From assembly GCF_000513935.1 (NCBI RefSeq), contig NZ_AZUY01000003.1, positions 167,466-231,465 on the forward strand: DNA of 64,000 nucleotides, given 5' to 3'. The notes beneath the pieces were generated by a model. It did no database searches, was not told where the DNA came from, and saw nothing but the letters and a program-made list of their open reading frames with translations. Position 1 is the stretch's first letter. Each line of letters begins with the position of its first letter. This stretch comes from Mesorhizobium sp. WSM3626 (GTDB lineage: Bacteria; Pseudomonadota; Alphaproteobacteria; Rhizobiales; Rhizobiaceae). This document shows, piece by piece, positions 55,226 through 63,648 of the stretch. The position numbers and the translations under genes were made by a program.

Positions 55226-55705
55226 GTGACGATGCAGCCAGCAAGTACCGAGATCGCATCCCGCACGGCGGCGATTGTCCAGGAGTTGAAGGACCTCGAA
55301 GGTCCGCTGCTGCCGATCCTCCACGGTATCCAGGAAGAATTCGGCCACGTCCCGCAGGACGCCGTGCCGGTCATCGCCGATGGGCTGAACCTCTCCAGGG
55401 CCGAGGTGCACGGCGTCGTCACCTTCTATCACGATTTCCGTTCGCGGCCGGCCGGCCGGCACGTGCTCAAGCTCTGCCAGGCGGAAGCCTGCCAGTCGAT
55501 GGGTTCGGACGCGGTCGCCGCCAGGGTCAAGCAGTTGCTCGGCATCGATTTCCATGAGACCACGCGTGACGGATCGGTTACGCTTGAGCCGGTCTATTGT
55601 CTCGGCCTGTGCGCCTGTTCGCCGTCGGCGATGCTCGACGGCGAGGTGATCGGACGGCTCGATGATGACAAGATCGACGAGATCGTCGCCGAGGTGCGCT
55701 CATGA
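55226..55705 (+). CDS. fdsG: NAD-dependent formate dehydrogenase gamma subunit
   Basis: The 159-residue NuoE-like thioredoxin-fold protein has LLPILHGIQEEFGHVPQDAVPVIADGLNLSRAEVHGVVTFYHDFR (shown in part as the family block) and the [2Fe-2S] ligands in CQAEACQSMG and CLGLCACSPS. It joins FdsB as the diaphorase part of the soluble complex. GTG 55226 has AGGGAGGG 7 bases upstream. ATG 55232 is an alternative. Confidence 0.93.
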   Translation: MTMQPASTEIASRTAAIVQELKDLEGPLLPILHGIQEEFGHVPQDAVPVIADGLNLSRAEVHGVVTFYHDFRSRPAGRHVLKLCQAEACQSMGSDAVAARVKQLLGIDFHETTRDGSVTLEPVYCLGLCACSPSAMLDGEVIGRLDDDKIDEIVAEVRS

Positions 55706-57258
55706 CCCCCCGCATCTACATTCCCGGCGATTCCGGCGCGCTGGCGCTGGGCGCGGAAAAGGTCGCCAAAGCGATCGCAAATGAACTTGCCGAGCGCGGC
55801 ATCGAGGCCAAGATCGTGCGCAACGGCTCGCGCGGCGCCTATTTCCTCGAACCGATGGTCGAAGTGGCGACAGCCAATGGCCGTGTCGCCTACGGGCCGG
55901 TGAAGCCGTCGGACGTGAAGAGCCTTTTCGACAGCGGCTTCCTCAAGGGCGGGCATCACAAGCGCTGGCTCGGCGCGCCCGACAAGATCCCGTTCCTCGC
56001 CAAGCAGACACGGCTGACCTTCGCGCGCTGCGGCATCAACGACCCGCTGTCGCTCGATGCCTACAAATCGCTCGGCGGATTGAAGGGCCTGCAGAATGCG
56101 GTGGCCATGGCGCCCGCCGACATCGTCAAGCAGGTGACGGAGTCCGGGCTGCGCGGCCGTGGCGGCGCGGGCTTTCCGACCGGCATCAAATGGAAGACGG
56201 TGCTCGATACGACATCCGAGCGCAAATACATTGTTTGCAACGCCGATGAGGGCGACAGCGCCACCTTCGCCGACCGCATGATCATGGAAGGCGACCCCTT
56301 CGTGCTCATCGAAGGGATGGCAATCGCCGGCATCGCCACCGGCGCGACCAAGGGTTTTGTCTACATCCGCTCGGAATATCCGCACGCGGTGGCTGTCATG
56401 AACAAGGCCGTCGAGATCGCCCGCAAGGCCGGTGTGCTCGGCGTCAATGTGCTGGGTTCGCCCAACGCCTTCGACATGGAAATCCGCGTCGGTGCCGGTG
56501 CCTATGTCTGCGGCGAGGAAACCTCGTTGCTCAACAGCCTGGAAGGCAAGCGCGGGGTGGTGCGCGCCAAGCCGCCGCTGCCCGCGATACAAGGGTTGTT
56601 CGGCAAGCCGACGGTGATCAACAACGTCATCTCGCTGGCTTCCGTTCCTGTTATCATGGACAAGGGTGCCGCCTTCTACAAGGATTTCGGCATGGGCCGC
56701 TCACGCGGCACGATCCCGATCCAGATCGCCGGCAACGTCAAGCAAGGCGGCCTGTTCGAAACCGCTTTCGGCCTGACGCTGGGCGAGATCGTCGACGAGA
56801 TCGGCGGCGGCACGTCCACCGGACGCCCGGTGAAGGCGGTGCAGGTCGGCGGCCCGCTGGGCGCCTATTTCCCACGCGCGCTGTTCGACACGCCGTTCGA
56901 CTACGAAGAATTCGCCAAGCGCGATGGACTGATCGGCCACGCCGGCATCACGGTTTTCGACGACACCGCCGACATGCTGAAGCAGGCACGCTTCGCCATG
57001 GAATTCTGCGCCATCGAAAGCTGCGGCAAGTGCACGCCTTGCCGCATCGGCTCGACGCGGGGCGTGGAAACCATCGACAGGCTCGCCGCAGGCATCGAGC
57101 CGGAGAAGAACCTCGCTCTGGTCACGGACCTCTGCAACACGATGAAATTCGGTTCGCTCTGCGCGCTGGGCGGCTTCACGCCCTACCCGGTGATGAGCTC
57201 GATCACGCATTTCCCCGAGGATTTCAAGCCCGCGCCAGCGCGCGTGGCTGCTGAATAG
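55702..57258 (+). CDS. fdsB: NAD-dependent formate dehydrogenase beta subunit
   Basis: The 518-residue NuoF-like diaphorase has an N-terminal thioredoxin-like part, then GLRGRGGAGFPTGIKWKT (FMN site), CNADEGDSATFADRM, YICGEETSL-type GAYVCGEETSLLNSLEGKRG, and a [4Fe-4S] motif ESCGKCTPCRIGSTRG. It passes electrons from the Fe-S chain to NAD+. It overlaps fdsG by 4 bp (ATGA). Confidence 0.95.
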   Translation: MTPRIYIPGDSGALALGAEKVAKAIANELAERGIEAKIVRNGSRGAYFLEPMVEVATANGRVAYGPVKPSDVKSLFDSGFLKGGHHKRWLGAPDKIPFLAKQTRLTFARCGINDPLSLDAYKSLGGLKGLQNAVAMAPADIVKQVTESGLRGRGGAGFPTGIKWKTVLDTTSERKYIVCNADEGDSATFADRMIMEGDPFVLIEGMAIAGIATGATKGFVYIRSEYPHAVAVMNKAVEIARKAGVLGVNVLGSPNAFDMEIRVGAGAYVCGEETSLLNSLEGKRGVVRAKPPLPAIQGLFGKPTVINNVISLASVPVIMDKGAAFYKDFGMGRSRGTIPIQIAGNVKQGGLFETAFGLTLGEIVDEIGGGTSTGRPVKAVQVGGPLGAYFPRALFDTPFDYEEFAKRDGLIGHAGITVFDDTADMLKQARFAMEFCAIESCGKCTPCRIGSTRGVETIDRLAAGIEPEKNLALVTDLCNTMKFGSLCALGGFTPYPVMSSITHFPEDFKPAPARVAAE

Positions 57259-57268
57259 GAGCTGGCAG

Positions 57269-60181
57269 ATGAACATCAAGGCCGACTTCCCGACGCTCAT
57301 CGAAGAACTCGATTACGGAACTCCGCAATCGAAGGCTGAGAAGCAGGTCACGCTGACCGTCGATGGCCGCAGCATCAGCGTGCCGGAAGGCACGTCGATC
57401 ATGCGTGCGGCGATGGAAGGCGGAGTGGAAATCCCGAAACTCTGCGCCACCGACATGCTGGACTCCTTCGGTTCCTGCCGCGTCTGCCTCGTCGAGATCG
57501 AAGGGCGCGGCGGCACGCCGGCTTCCTGCACGACGCCTGTCGGCGAAGGCATGGTGGTGCGCACGCAGTCGGACAGGCTCGATGCCATCCGCCGCGGCGT
57601 CATGGAACTCTATGTCTCCGATCATCCGACCGGCTGGAACGAGAAGGCCGGAACCGGCGCCAGCGAGTTCGATGTGGTGGCGAAGTCCGTCGGCCTGACC
57701 GAAAATCGCTACGGCGTCGAGGGCCGCAACCACGTCAAGGAAGAAGGCGGCGTCGCGCCCGGCCATGGCTCGCTCGCGGTCGACTACATCGCGCGCGATG
57801 AGTCCAACCCCTATTTCACCTACGATCCGGCGCAGTGCATCGTCTGCTCGCGCTGCGTGCGCGCCTGCGAGGAGGTGCAAGGCACTTTTGCGCTGACCAT
57901 CGAGGGCCGCGGCTTCGAATCGCGCATGGTCGCCGGCATGCACGAGGATTTCATCGCTTCCGAATGCGTGTCCTGCGGTGCCTGCGTGCAGGCCTGCCCG
58001 ACCGATGCGCTGCGCGAGAAGACCGTGCTCGAAAAGGGCCTGCCGGAGCGCTCCGCCGTCACCACCTGCGCCTATTGCGGCGTCGGCTGCTCGTTCAAGG
58101 CCGAAGTGAAGGGCGACGAGGTCATCCGCATGATGCCCTACAAGGAGGGCATGGCCAACCACGGCCATTCCTGCGTGAAGGGCCGTTTCGCCTATGGCTA
58201 CGCCACCCACAAGGACCGCATCCTGTCGCCGATGATCCGCGAAAAGGTCAGCGATCCCTGGCGGGAGGTGAGCTGGGAAGAGGCGATCGCCCACACGGCC
58301 AAGGAATTCCGCCGCATCCAGTACCAGTACGGCCGTACCGCGATCGGCGGCATCACCTCCTCGCGCTGCACGAATGAGGAGACCTATCTCGTCCAGAAGC
58401 TGGTGCGGCAGGGCTTCCGCAACAACAATGTCGACACCTGCGCGCGCGTCTGCCATTCGCCGACCGGCTATGGGCTCGGCCAGACCTACGGCACCTCGGC
58501 CGGCACGCAGGATTTCGATTCCGTCGAATTCACCGACGTCGCCGTCATCATCGGCGCCAATCCGGCGTCCGCGCACCCGGTGTTCGCCTCGCGGCTGAAG
58601 AAGCGGCTGCGCCAGGGCGCCAAGCTGATCGTGCTCGATCCGCGCCGCACCGAGATGGTCAAGTCGGCGCATGTCGAAGCCGATTATCATTTGCCGCTGA
58701 AGCCGGGCACCAATGTCGCCGTGCTGACGTCGGTGGCGCATGTCATCGTGACCGAAGGCCTTTTCGACGAAGCCTTTATCCGCGAGCGCTGCGACTGGGC
58801 GGAATTCCAGGATTGGGCGTCCTTCGTCGCCCTGCCGGAAAACAGCCCCGAAACCGTGGGCAAGCTGTCCGGCGTCGATCCCGAGCTGATCCGTGGCGCC
58901 GCGCGCCTCTACGCCAAGGGCGGCAATGGTGCGATCTACTACGGCCTCGGCGTCACCGAACACAGCCAGGGCTCGACCACGGTGATGGCGATCGCCAATC
59001 TCGCAATGGCCACCGGCAATATCGGCCGCCCGGGCGTCGGCGTGAACCCGCTGCGCGGCCAGAACAATGTGCAGGGCTCGTGCGACATGGGCTCGTTCCC
59101 GCATGAACTGCCGGGCTACCGGCACATTTCGGGCGACGCGGTGCGCGACATCTATGAGAGCCTGTGGGGTGTGAAGCTGGACGACGAACCGGGCCTGCGC
59201 ATCCCCAACATGCTGGATGCGGCCGTCGACGGATCGTTCAAGGGCATCTACATCCAGGGCGAGGACATCCTGCAGTCCGATCCCGACACCAAGCATGTCG
59301 CCGCCGGCCTTGCCGCGATGGAATGCGTGGTCGTGCACGACCTCTTCCTCAACGAGACGGCGAACTACGCGCATGTCTTCCTGCCCGGCTCGACCTTCCT
59401 CGAGAAGGACGGCACCTTCACCAATGCCGAGCGCCGCATCAACATGGTGCGCAAGGTGCTGGAACCGAAAGCGCGCTACGCCGATTGGGAGGCAACGCAA
59501 GAGCTTGCCCGCGCCATCGGGCTCGACTGGAACTATACGCATCCGTCCGAAATCATGGACGAGATCGCCAAGACGACGCCAAGCTTCGCCAGCGTCTCCT
59601 TCGACCTGCTCGACCGCGTCGGTTCCGTGCAATGGCCCTGCAACGACAAGGCACCGCTCGGCACGCCGATCATGCATGTCGACGGCTTCGTGCGCGGCAA
59701 GGGCAAGTTCATCCGCACCGAATATGTGGCGACGGACGAAAGGACCGGACCGCGCTTCCCGCTGCTGCTGACCACCGGCCGTATCCTCAGCCAATACAAT
59801 GTCGGCGCGCAGACACGGCGTACCGAAAATGTCATGTGGCACGCCGAGGACCGGCTGGAAATCCATCCGCATGACGCCGAAAACCGCGGCCTGCGCGATG
59901 GCGACTGGGTCCGGCTGACCAGCCGTTCGGGCGAGACGACGCTGCGCGCGCTGATCACCGACCGGGTGTCGCCGGGCGTGGTCTACACCACCTTCCACCA
60001 TCCCGACACGCAGGCCAACGTCATCACCACCGACTTCTCCGACTGGGCGACCAATTGTCCTGAATACAAGGTGACCGCGGTGCAGGTCGGCGCTTCCAAC
60101 GGCCCGTCGGAATGGCAGCGCGACTATGACGAACAGGCCAAGCAGAGCCGCCGCATCGCTCCGCTGCAGGCGGCGGAGTAG
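57269..60181 (+). CDS. fdsA: NAD-dependent formate dehydrogenase alpha (catalytic, molybdenum) subunit
   Basis: The 970-residue protein carries a [2Fe-2S] ferredoxin domain (CATDMLDSFGSCRVCLVEI), two [4Fe-4S] clusters (CIVCSRCVRACEEVQ and CVSCGACVQACPTD) and then the molybdopterin oxidoreductase with its cluster motif TTCAYCGVGCSF. The Mo ligand is cysteine, in VDTCARVCHSPTGYGL, so the enzyme needs no selenocysteine. It oxidises formate to CO2. Ten bases separate it from fdsB, and fdhD follows directly. Confidence 0.96.
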   Translation: MNIKADFPTLIEELDYGTPQSKAEKQVTLTVDGRSISVPEGTSIMRAAMEGGVEIPKLCATDMLDSFGSCRVCLVEIEGRGGTPASCTTPVGEGMVVRTQSDRLDAIRRGVMELYVSDHPTGWNEKAGTGASEFDVVAKSVGLTENRYGVEGRNHVKEEGGVAPGHGSLAVDYIARDESNPYFTYDPAQCIVCSRCVRACEEVQGTFALTIEGRGFESRMVAGMHEDFIASECVSCGACVQACPTDALREKTVLEKGLPERSAVTTCAYCGVGCSFKAEVKGDEVIRMMPYKEGMANHGHSCVKGRFAYGYATHKDRILSPMIREKVSDPWREVSWEEAIAHTAKEFRRIQYQYGRTAIGGITSSRCTNEETYLVQKLVRQGFRNNNVDTCARVCHSPTGYGLGQTYGTSAGTQDFDSVEFTDVAVIIGANPASAHPVFASRLKKRLRQGAKLIVLDPRRTEMVKSAHVEADYHLPLKPGTNVAVLTSVAHVIVTEGLFDEAFIRERCDWAEFQDWASFVALPENSPETVGKLSGVDPELIRGAARLYAKGGNGAIYYGLGVTEHSQGSTTVMAIANLAMATGNIGRPGVGVNPLRGQNNVQGSCDMGSFPHELPGYRHISGDAVRDIYESLWGVKLDDEPGLRIPNMLDAAVDGSFKGIYIQGEDILQSDPDTKHVAAGLAAMECVVVHDLFLNETANYAHVFLPGSTFLEKDGTFTNAERRINMVRKVLEPKARYADWEATQELARAIGLDWNYTHPSEIMDEIAKTTPSFASVSFDLLDRVGSVQWPCNDKAPLGTPIMHVDGFVRGKGKFIRTEYVATDERTGPRFPLLLTTGRILSQYNVGAQTRRTENVMWHAEDRLEIHPHDAENRGLRDGDWVRLTSRSGETTLRALITDRVSPGVVYTTFHHPDTQANVITTDFSDWATNCPEYKVTAVQVGASNGPSEWQRDYDEQAKQSRRIAPLQAAE

Positions 60182-60184
60182 CTC

Positions 60185-61015
60185 TTGGCCGCGCGCCGCA
60201 GAGCGACGACGCAGATATCGCGGCTGGCGCACCGCGCCGGCGGCACGGCTGCGGCCGACCGCATGGTTCCGGAGGAGACGCCGGTGGCGTTCTCCTTTGC
60301 CGGCACCACGCATGCGGTGATGATGGCGAGCCCCGCCGATTTCGAGGATTTCGCGCTCGGCTTCTCGCTGACCGAAGGCATCATCGCCGCTCCTGACGAG
60401 ATCGAAGCCATCGAAGTGGAAGATCATGGCGCCGGCATCGATATTCAGATCCGGCTGAAGGACCAGGCCAATACGCGCTTCGAGGCGCGGCGGCGGCGGC
60501 TCGCCGGACCGGTCGGCTGCGGGCTCTGCGGCATCGAATCCATCGAGGAAGCGATGCGCTCGGTCGATGCGGTCGGTGCGTCGAAACTTACGCTTGAGGC
60601 CGACGACATCATCCGCTCGGTCAAGTTGCTGTCGAAGGTGCAGCCGCTGCATACCGAGACGGGCGCCGTGCATGCCGCCGGCTTCTACCTGCCTGGCAAG
60701 GGCGTCGTCATGGCGCGCGAGGATGTCGGTCGCCACAATGCGCTGGACAAGCTGGCGGGGGCGCTGGCCAAAGCCAATATCGATGGCGCATCGGGCGCGG
60801 TCGTGGTGACCAGCCGTGTTTCGGTCGAGATGGTGCAGAAGACGGCAGCGATCGGTTCGGCCTTCATCATCGCCGTTTCCGCTCCCACCGCGCTTGCCAT
60901 CCGCACGGCGCAGGAAGCCGGCATGACGCTGGTGGCCTTGGTGCGCGGCGATGATTTCGATGTTTTTACGCACCCTGACCGGGTGATCTCCGGAGTTACC
61001 CAGCATGTCGCATGA
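60185..61015 (+). CDS. fdhD: Formate dehydrogenase sulfurtransferase FdhD (FdsC)
   Basis: The 276-residue protein has EETPVAFSFAGTTHAVMMASP, DFEDFALGFSLTEGII, the redox pair in GPVGCGLCGIESIEEA and REDVGRHNALDKLAGAL, which are FdhD hallmarks. It delivers sulfur to the molybdenum cofactor of FdsA. The predicted start is TTG 60185, 3 bp after the fdsA stop. No better start exists nearby without losing conserved sequence. Confidence 0.93.
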   Translation: MAARRRATTQISRLAHRAGGTAAADRMVPEETPVAFSFAGTTHAVMMASPADFEDFALGFSLTEGIIAAPDEIEAIEVEDHGAGIDIQIRLKDQANTRFEARRRRLAGPVGCGLCGIESIEEAMRSVDAVGASKLTLEADDIIRSVKLLSKVQPLHTETGAVHAAGFYLPGKGVVMAREDVGRHNALDKLAGALAKANIDGASGAVVVTSRVSVEMVQKTAAIGSAFIIAVSAPTALAIRTAQEAGMTLVALVRGDDFDVFTHPDRVISGVTQHVA

Positions 61016-61316
61016 CGAAGAGCACATCATGAGCACACGGGAAAAGCTGGTGCGCATGGCCAACCAGATCGCCGCCTTTTTCCACTCCAGACCACGCGAG
61101 GAAGGCGTTGCCGGCGTCGCCGAGCATATCAACAAGTTCTGGGAGCCGAGGATGCGGCGCCAGTTTTTCGAGATGCTGGACAGCGGCGGCGAAGGCTTCG
61201 ACGAACTGGTTGTGGTCGCTTCGGCCAGGATCAAGCGGCCGATCACGCCAGCGGAGGCCGATCTCAAGCTTGGGCTCGAGGCTTTTCCGGGTGACGTCGC
61301 GGCACCGCAAGAATAG
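61005..61316 (+). CDS. fdsD: Formate dehydrogenase delta subunit
   Basis: The 103-residue protein has REKLVRMANQIAAFFHSRPREEGVAGVAEHINKFWEPRMR and RQFFEMLD, typical of FdsD, which completes the fdsGBACD set and is needed for active enzyme. ATG 61005 overlaps fdhD by 11 bp. ATG 61029 (MSTREKL) is an alternative. Confidence 0.93.
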   Translation: MSHDEEHIMSTREKLVRMANQIAAFFHSRPREEGVAGVAEHINKFWEPRMRRQFFEMLDSGGEGFDELVVVASARIKRPITPAEADLKLGLEAFPGDVAAPQE

Positions 61317-61379
61317 CCGCGGCGGCCGCACATTCACTTCCGCTAAAATATAAACTGCCGCAGCCGGCGCGGCTCTGCT

Positions 61380-62975
61380 ATGGTTGGCGATCAGAAATCG
61401 TCAGGCCGGGCGGATACCCTCGTGAGGCCGATCGAGACCCGATACGCCCTTAGCGGCGAGGTGCGGATCGCCTATCAGGTGATCGGCCAGGGATCGTTCG
61501 ATCTCGTCTTCGTGCCGGGCTTCATCTCCAATCTCGACCTGCACTGGGAAGACGAGGGCTATACCAGACTCCTGAGGCGGCTTTCGGCGTTCTCACGGCT
61601 GATCCTGTTCGACAAGCGCGGCACGGGTCTCTCCGACCGCGTCGACGTCCATCACCTGCCCAGCCTCGAGACCCGCATGGACGATGTGCGCGCGGTGATG
61701 GATGCGGCCGGCAGCGGCCGTGCCGCCCTGCTTGGCGCTTCCGAAGGCGCGCCGATGGCGATGCTGTTCGCCGCCACCTATCCGGAGCGGGCACGGGCGC
61801 TGGCGCTCTATGGCGGCTATGCCCATTTCCACAAATGGGTGATGCCGCCGGAGCGTCTGGAAGCCTTCATCGCGACGGCCGAGACGGCCTGGGGGACAGG
61901 CGCCACCTTGCCCAATTTCGCGCCGGGCAGGGTCGATGACGCCCGATTTTCAACCTGGTGGGCGCGGTTCGAACGGCTCTCGGCCAGCCCGACGGCAGCG
62001 GCGGCGCTGGCGCGGATGAACGCGGAGATCGATGTACGCGGTATCCTGGCGGCGATCGACGCGCCGACGCTGCTGATCCATCGCCGCAACGACGTGCGGG
62101 TCGATCCCGACGCCAGCCGCTTTCTGGCCAGGAATATCCCCAACGCGCGGCTGGTCGAAATCCCGGGGCGCGACCATCCGATCTGGACCGGCGATGTCGA
62201 TCGGGTGGCCGACCTGATCGAGGAATTCCTGACCGGCGAGCGCGCCGTGGCGGAAGCCGAACGCATTCTGGCGGCACTTCTGGTGACACGCATCTACGAC
62301 ACGGCACGGCTTGGCGACAGGATGTGGAGCGAACGCAGCGAGCATTTCCACGAAACATGGCGGACACTTGTGACGCGCCATGGCGGGCGCTGCGCGGATA
62401 TGCATGGCGAAATGATGATTTCGCGCTTCGACGGCCCCGGACGGGCCTTACGCTGCGCGGCGGCGTTGCGCGACGCGGCGCAGCAAATCGGGGTGGCAAG
62501 CGCGCAAGGGGCGCATGTCGGCGAGATCGAGTTGCGCGGCCCCCCTGCAGGATTGACGAGCCGCGTGACGATACAACTCGCCGCTCTCGCCGGGCGCGGC
62601 GAGATACTGGCATCGAGGCTGGTCGCCGATCTGGCGGTCGGCTCGGGACTTCATTTCGTCGATCGCGGGCGTATCGCCATCGACGAGCTGGACGAGCCGC
62701 TGGCGCTTGTGCTTGCGATGTCCGAACAGCACCTGGAACCGGCCTGCCGGCCCAAGACCAGGGCAACCGAACCGGCCTGCCTGACAGCGCGCGAGAGCGA
62801 AGTCGTGAATTTGATCGCCGATGGCAAGAGCAATGCGGCGATCGCCGCGGAACTCAGGCTGAGCGAGCACACGGTCAAGCGCCACGTCGCCAACATACTG
62901 CTCAAGCTCGACCTGCCATCGCGAGCAGCGGCGGCGGCATTTTCCGCCAGGCAGACTGGCCCGGACGGGCCATGA
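61380..62975 (+). CDS. Alpha/beta hydrolase + degenerate nucleotide cyclase domain + LuxR HTH fusion
   Basis: The 531-residue protein has three domains. Residues 20-290 are an alpha/beta hydrolase with nucleophile elbow GASEG (S121), acid in RRNDVRVD and H266 in GRDHP. Residues 297-446 resemble a class III adenylate/guanylate cyclase (FHETWRTLVTRHGGR, RFDGPGRALRCAAALRDA, AHVGEIELRG), but the first metal Asp is lost (VTRI instead of FTDI, R304) and the second region reads MHGEMM instead of TGDG. Residues 465-525 are a LuxR-type HTH (LTARESEVVNLIADGKSNAAIAAEL, SEHTVKRHVANIL). It is probably a ligand-sensing transcription factor using dead enzyme folds. The gene stands alone downstream of fds. 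Confidence 0.85.
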   Translation: MVGDQKSSGRADTLVRPIETRYALSGEVRIAYQVIGQGSFDLVFVPGFISNLDLHWEDEGYTRLLRRLSAFSRLILFDKRGTGLSDRVDVHHLPSLETRMDDVRAVMDAAGSGRAALLGASEGAPMAMLFAATYPERARALALYGGYAHFHKWVMPPERLEAFIATAETAWGTGATLPNFAPGRVDDARFSTWWARFERLSASPTAAAALARMNAEIDVRGILAAIDAPTLLIHRRNDVRVDPDASRFLARNIPNARLVEIPGRDHPIWTGDVDRVADLIEEFLTGERAVAEAERILAALLVTRIYDTARLGDRMWSERSEHFHETWRTLVTRHGGRCADMHGEMMISRFDGPGRALRCAAALRDAAQQIGVASAQGAHVGEIELRGPPAGLTSRVTIQLAALAGRGEILASRLVADLAVGSGLHFVDRGRIAIDELDEPLALVLAMSEQHLEPACRPKTRATEPACLTARESEVVNLIADGKSNAAIAAELRLSEHTVKRHVANILLKLDLPSRAAAAAFSARQTGPDGP

Positions 62976-63084
62976 GAGCCATGGCGCTTTCGGGCGAAGC
63001 GGAGACACCGATGTAGGCGCTATCAATTCCCCATGCAGGCCAAGGCGGATATCGCCGGGAAAGGCGCTGCGAACGGAGGATGAA

Positions 63085-63564
63085 ATGCCCAAGTCAAAAC
63101 TGAATGTCAGGTCACTTGCAATCGCGGCGGGCATTGGCGCGCTGTTCACGATCACTCCGGCGAAGGCCGAGGATGCGTCGGCGACGGCGGCCTACAAGGA
63201 CATCGAGGCGACGCTCGGCTCCGTGCCGGATATGTTCAAGACACTGCCTGACGTCGCCATCGCCGGCGCCTGGGCCGAGATCAAGGGCGTCCAGCTCAAC
63301 CCCAAGACCGCGCTTGACGGCAAGACCAAGGAGTTGATGGGGCTCGCGGTCGCGTCACAGATCCCGTGCCAGTATTGCATCTATTTCCACACCGGGGCCG
63401 CCAAGCTCAACGGCGCGAGCGACGAGGAGATCAAGGAGACGATCGCGATGGCGGCAATCGTTCGCCATTGGTCGACGATCCTCAACGGCAGCCAGGTCGA
63501 TCTCGCGACCTTCAAGAAACAGACCGACGGCGTATTCGCTGCCGTGAAGGCGAAGTCGCAGTGA
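63085..63564 (+). CDS. Secreted carboxymuconolactone decarboxylase/AhpD-family protein
   Basis: The 159-residue protein has a Sec signal (MPKSKLNVRSLAIAAGIGAL, cut after AKA), then an AhpD/CMD helical fold with the redox CxxC in ASQIPCQYCIYFHTGAAKLNGAS and an EIKETIAMAAIV helix. Most AhpD-like proteins are cytoplasmic peroxidase partners. An exported one suggests periplasmic redox work. CGGAGGA precedes ATG 63085. It may form an operon with the NTF2-like gene. Confidence 0.85.
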   Translation: MPKSKLNVRSLAIAAGIGALFTITPAKAEDASATAAYKDIEATLGSVPDMFKTLPDVAIAGAWAEIKGVQLNPKTALDGKTKELMGLAVASQIPCQYCIYFHTGAAKLNGASDEEIKETIAMAAIVRHWSTILNGSQVDLATFKKQTDGVFAAVKAKSQ

Positions 63565-63648
63565 AGACCTCGGCCCGGCGATGAGTGCCGGGCGACACCA
63601 CAAAGCATCAACCGCCCGATCGTGAAAGACGGGCATATGGAGGATAAA

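Noticed and set aside
57269..60181. Selenocysteine in the formate dehydrogenase
   Set aside because: The molybdenum ligand position is an ordinary Cys codon (VCHSPTG) and there is no in-frame TGA.
57224..61333. Very long minus-strand open frame (1369 codons) opposite the fds genes
   Set aside because: It is antisense to five well-supported fds genes; long antisense frames are expected in high-GC DNA with strong third-position bias, and its translation is rich in Arg/His/Asp without domains.
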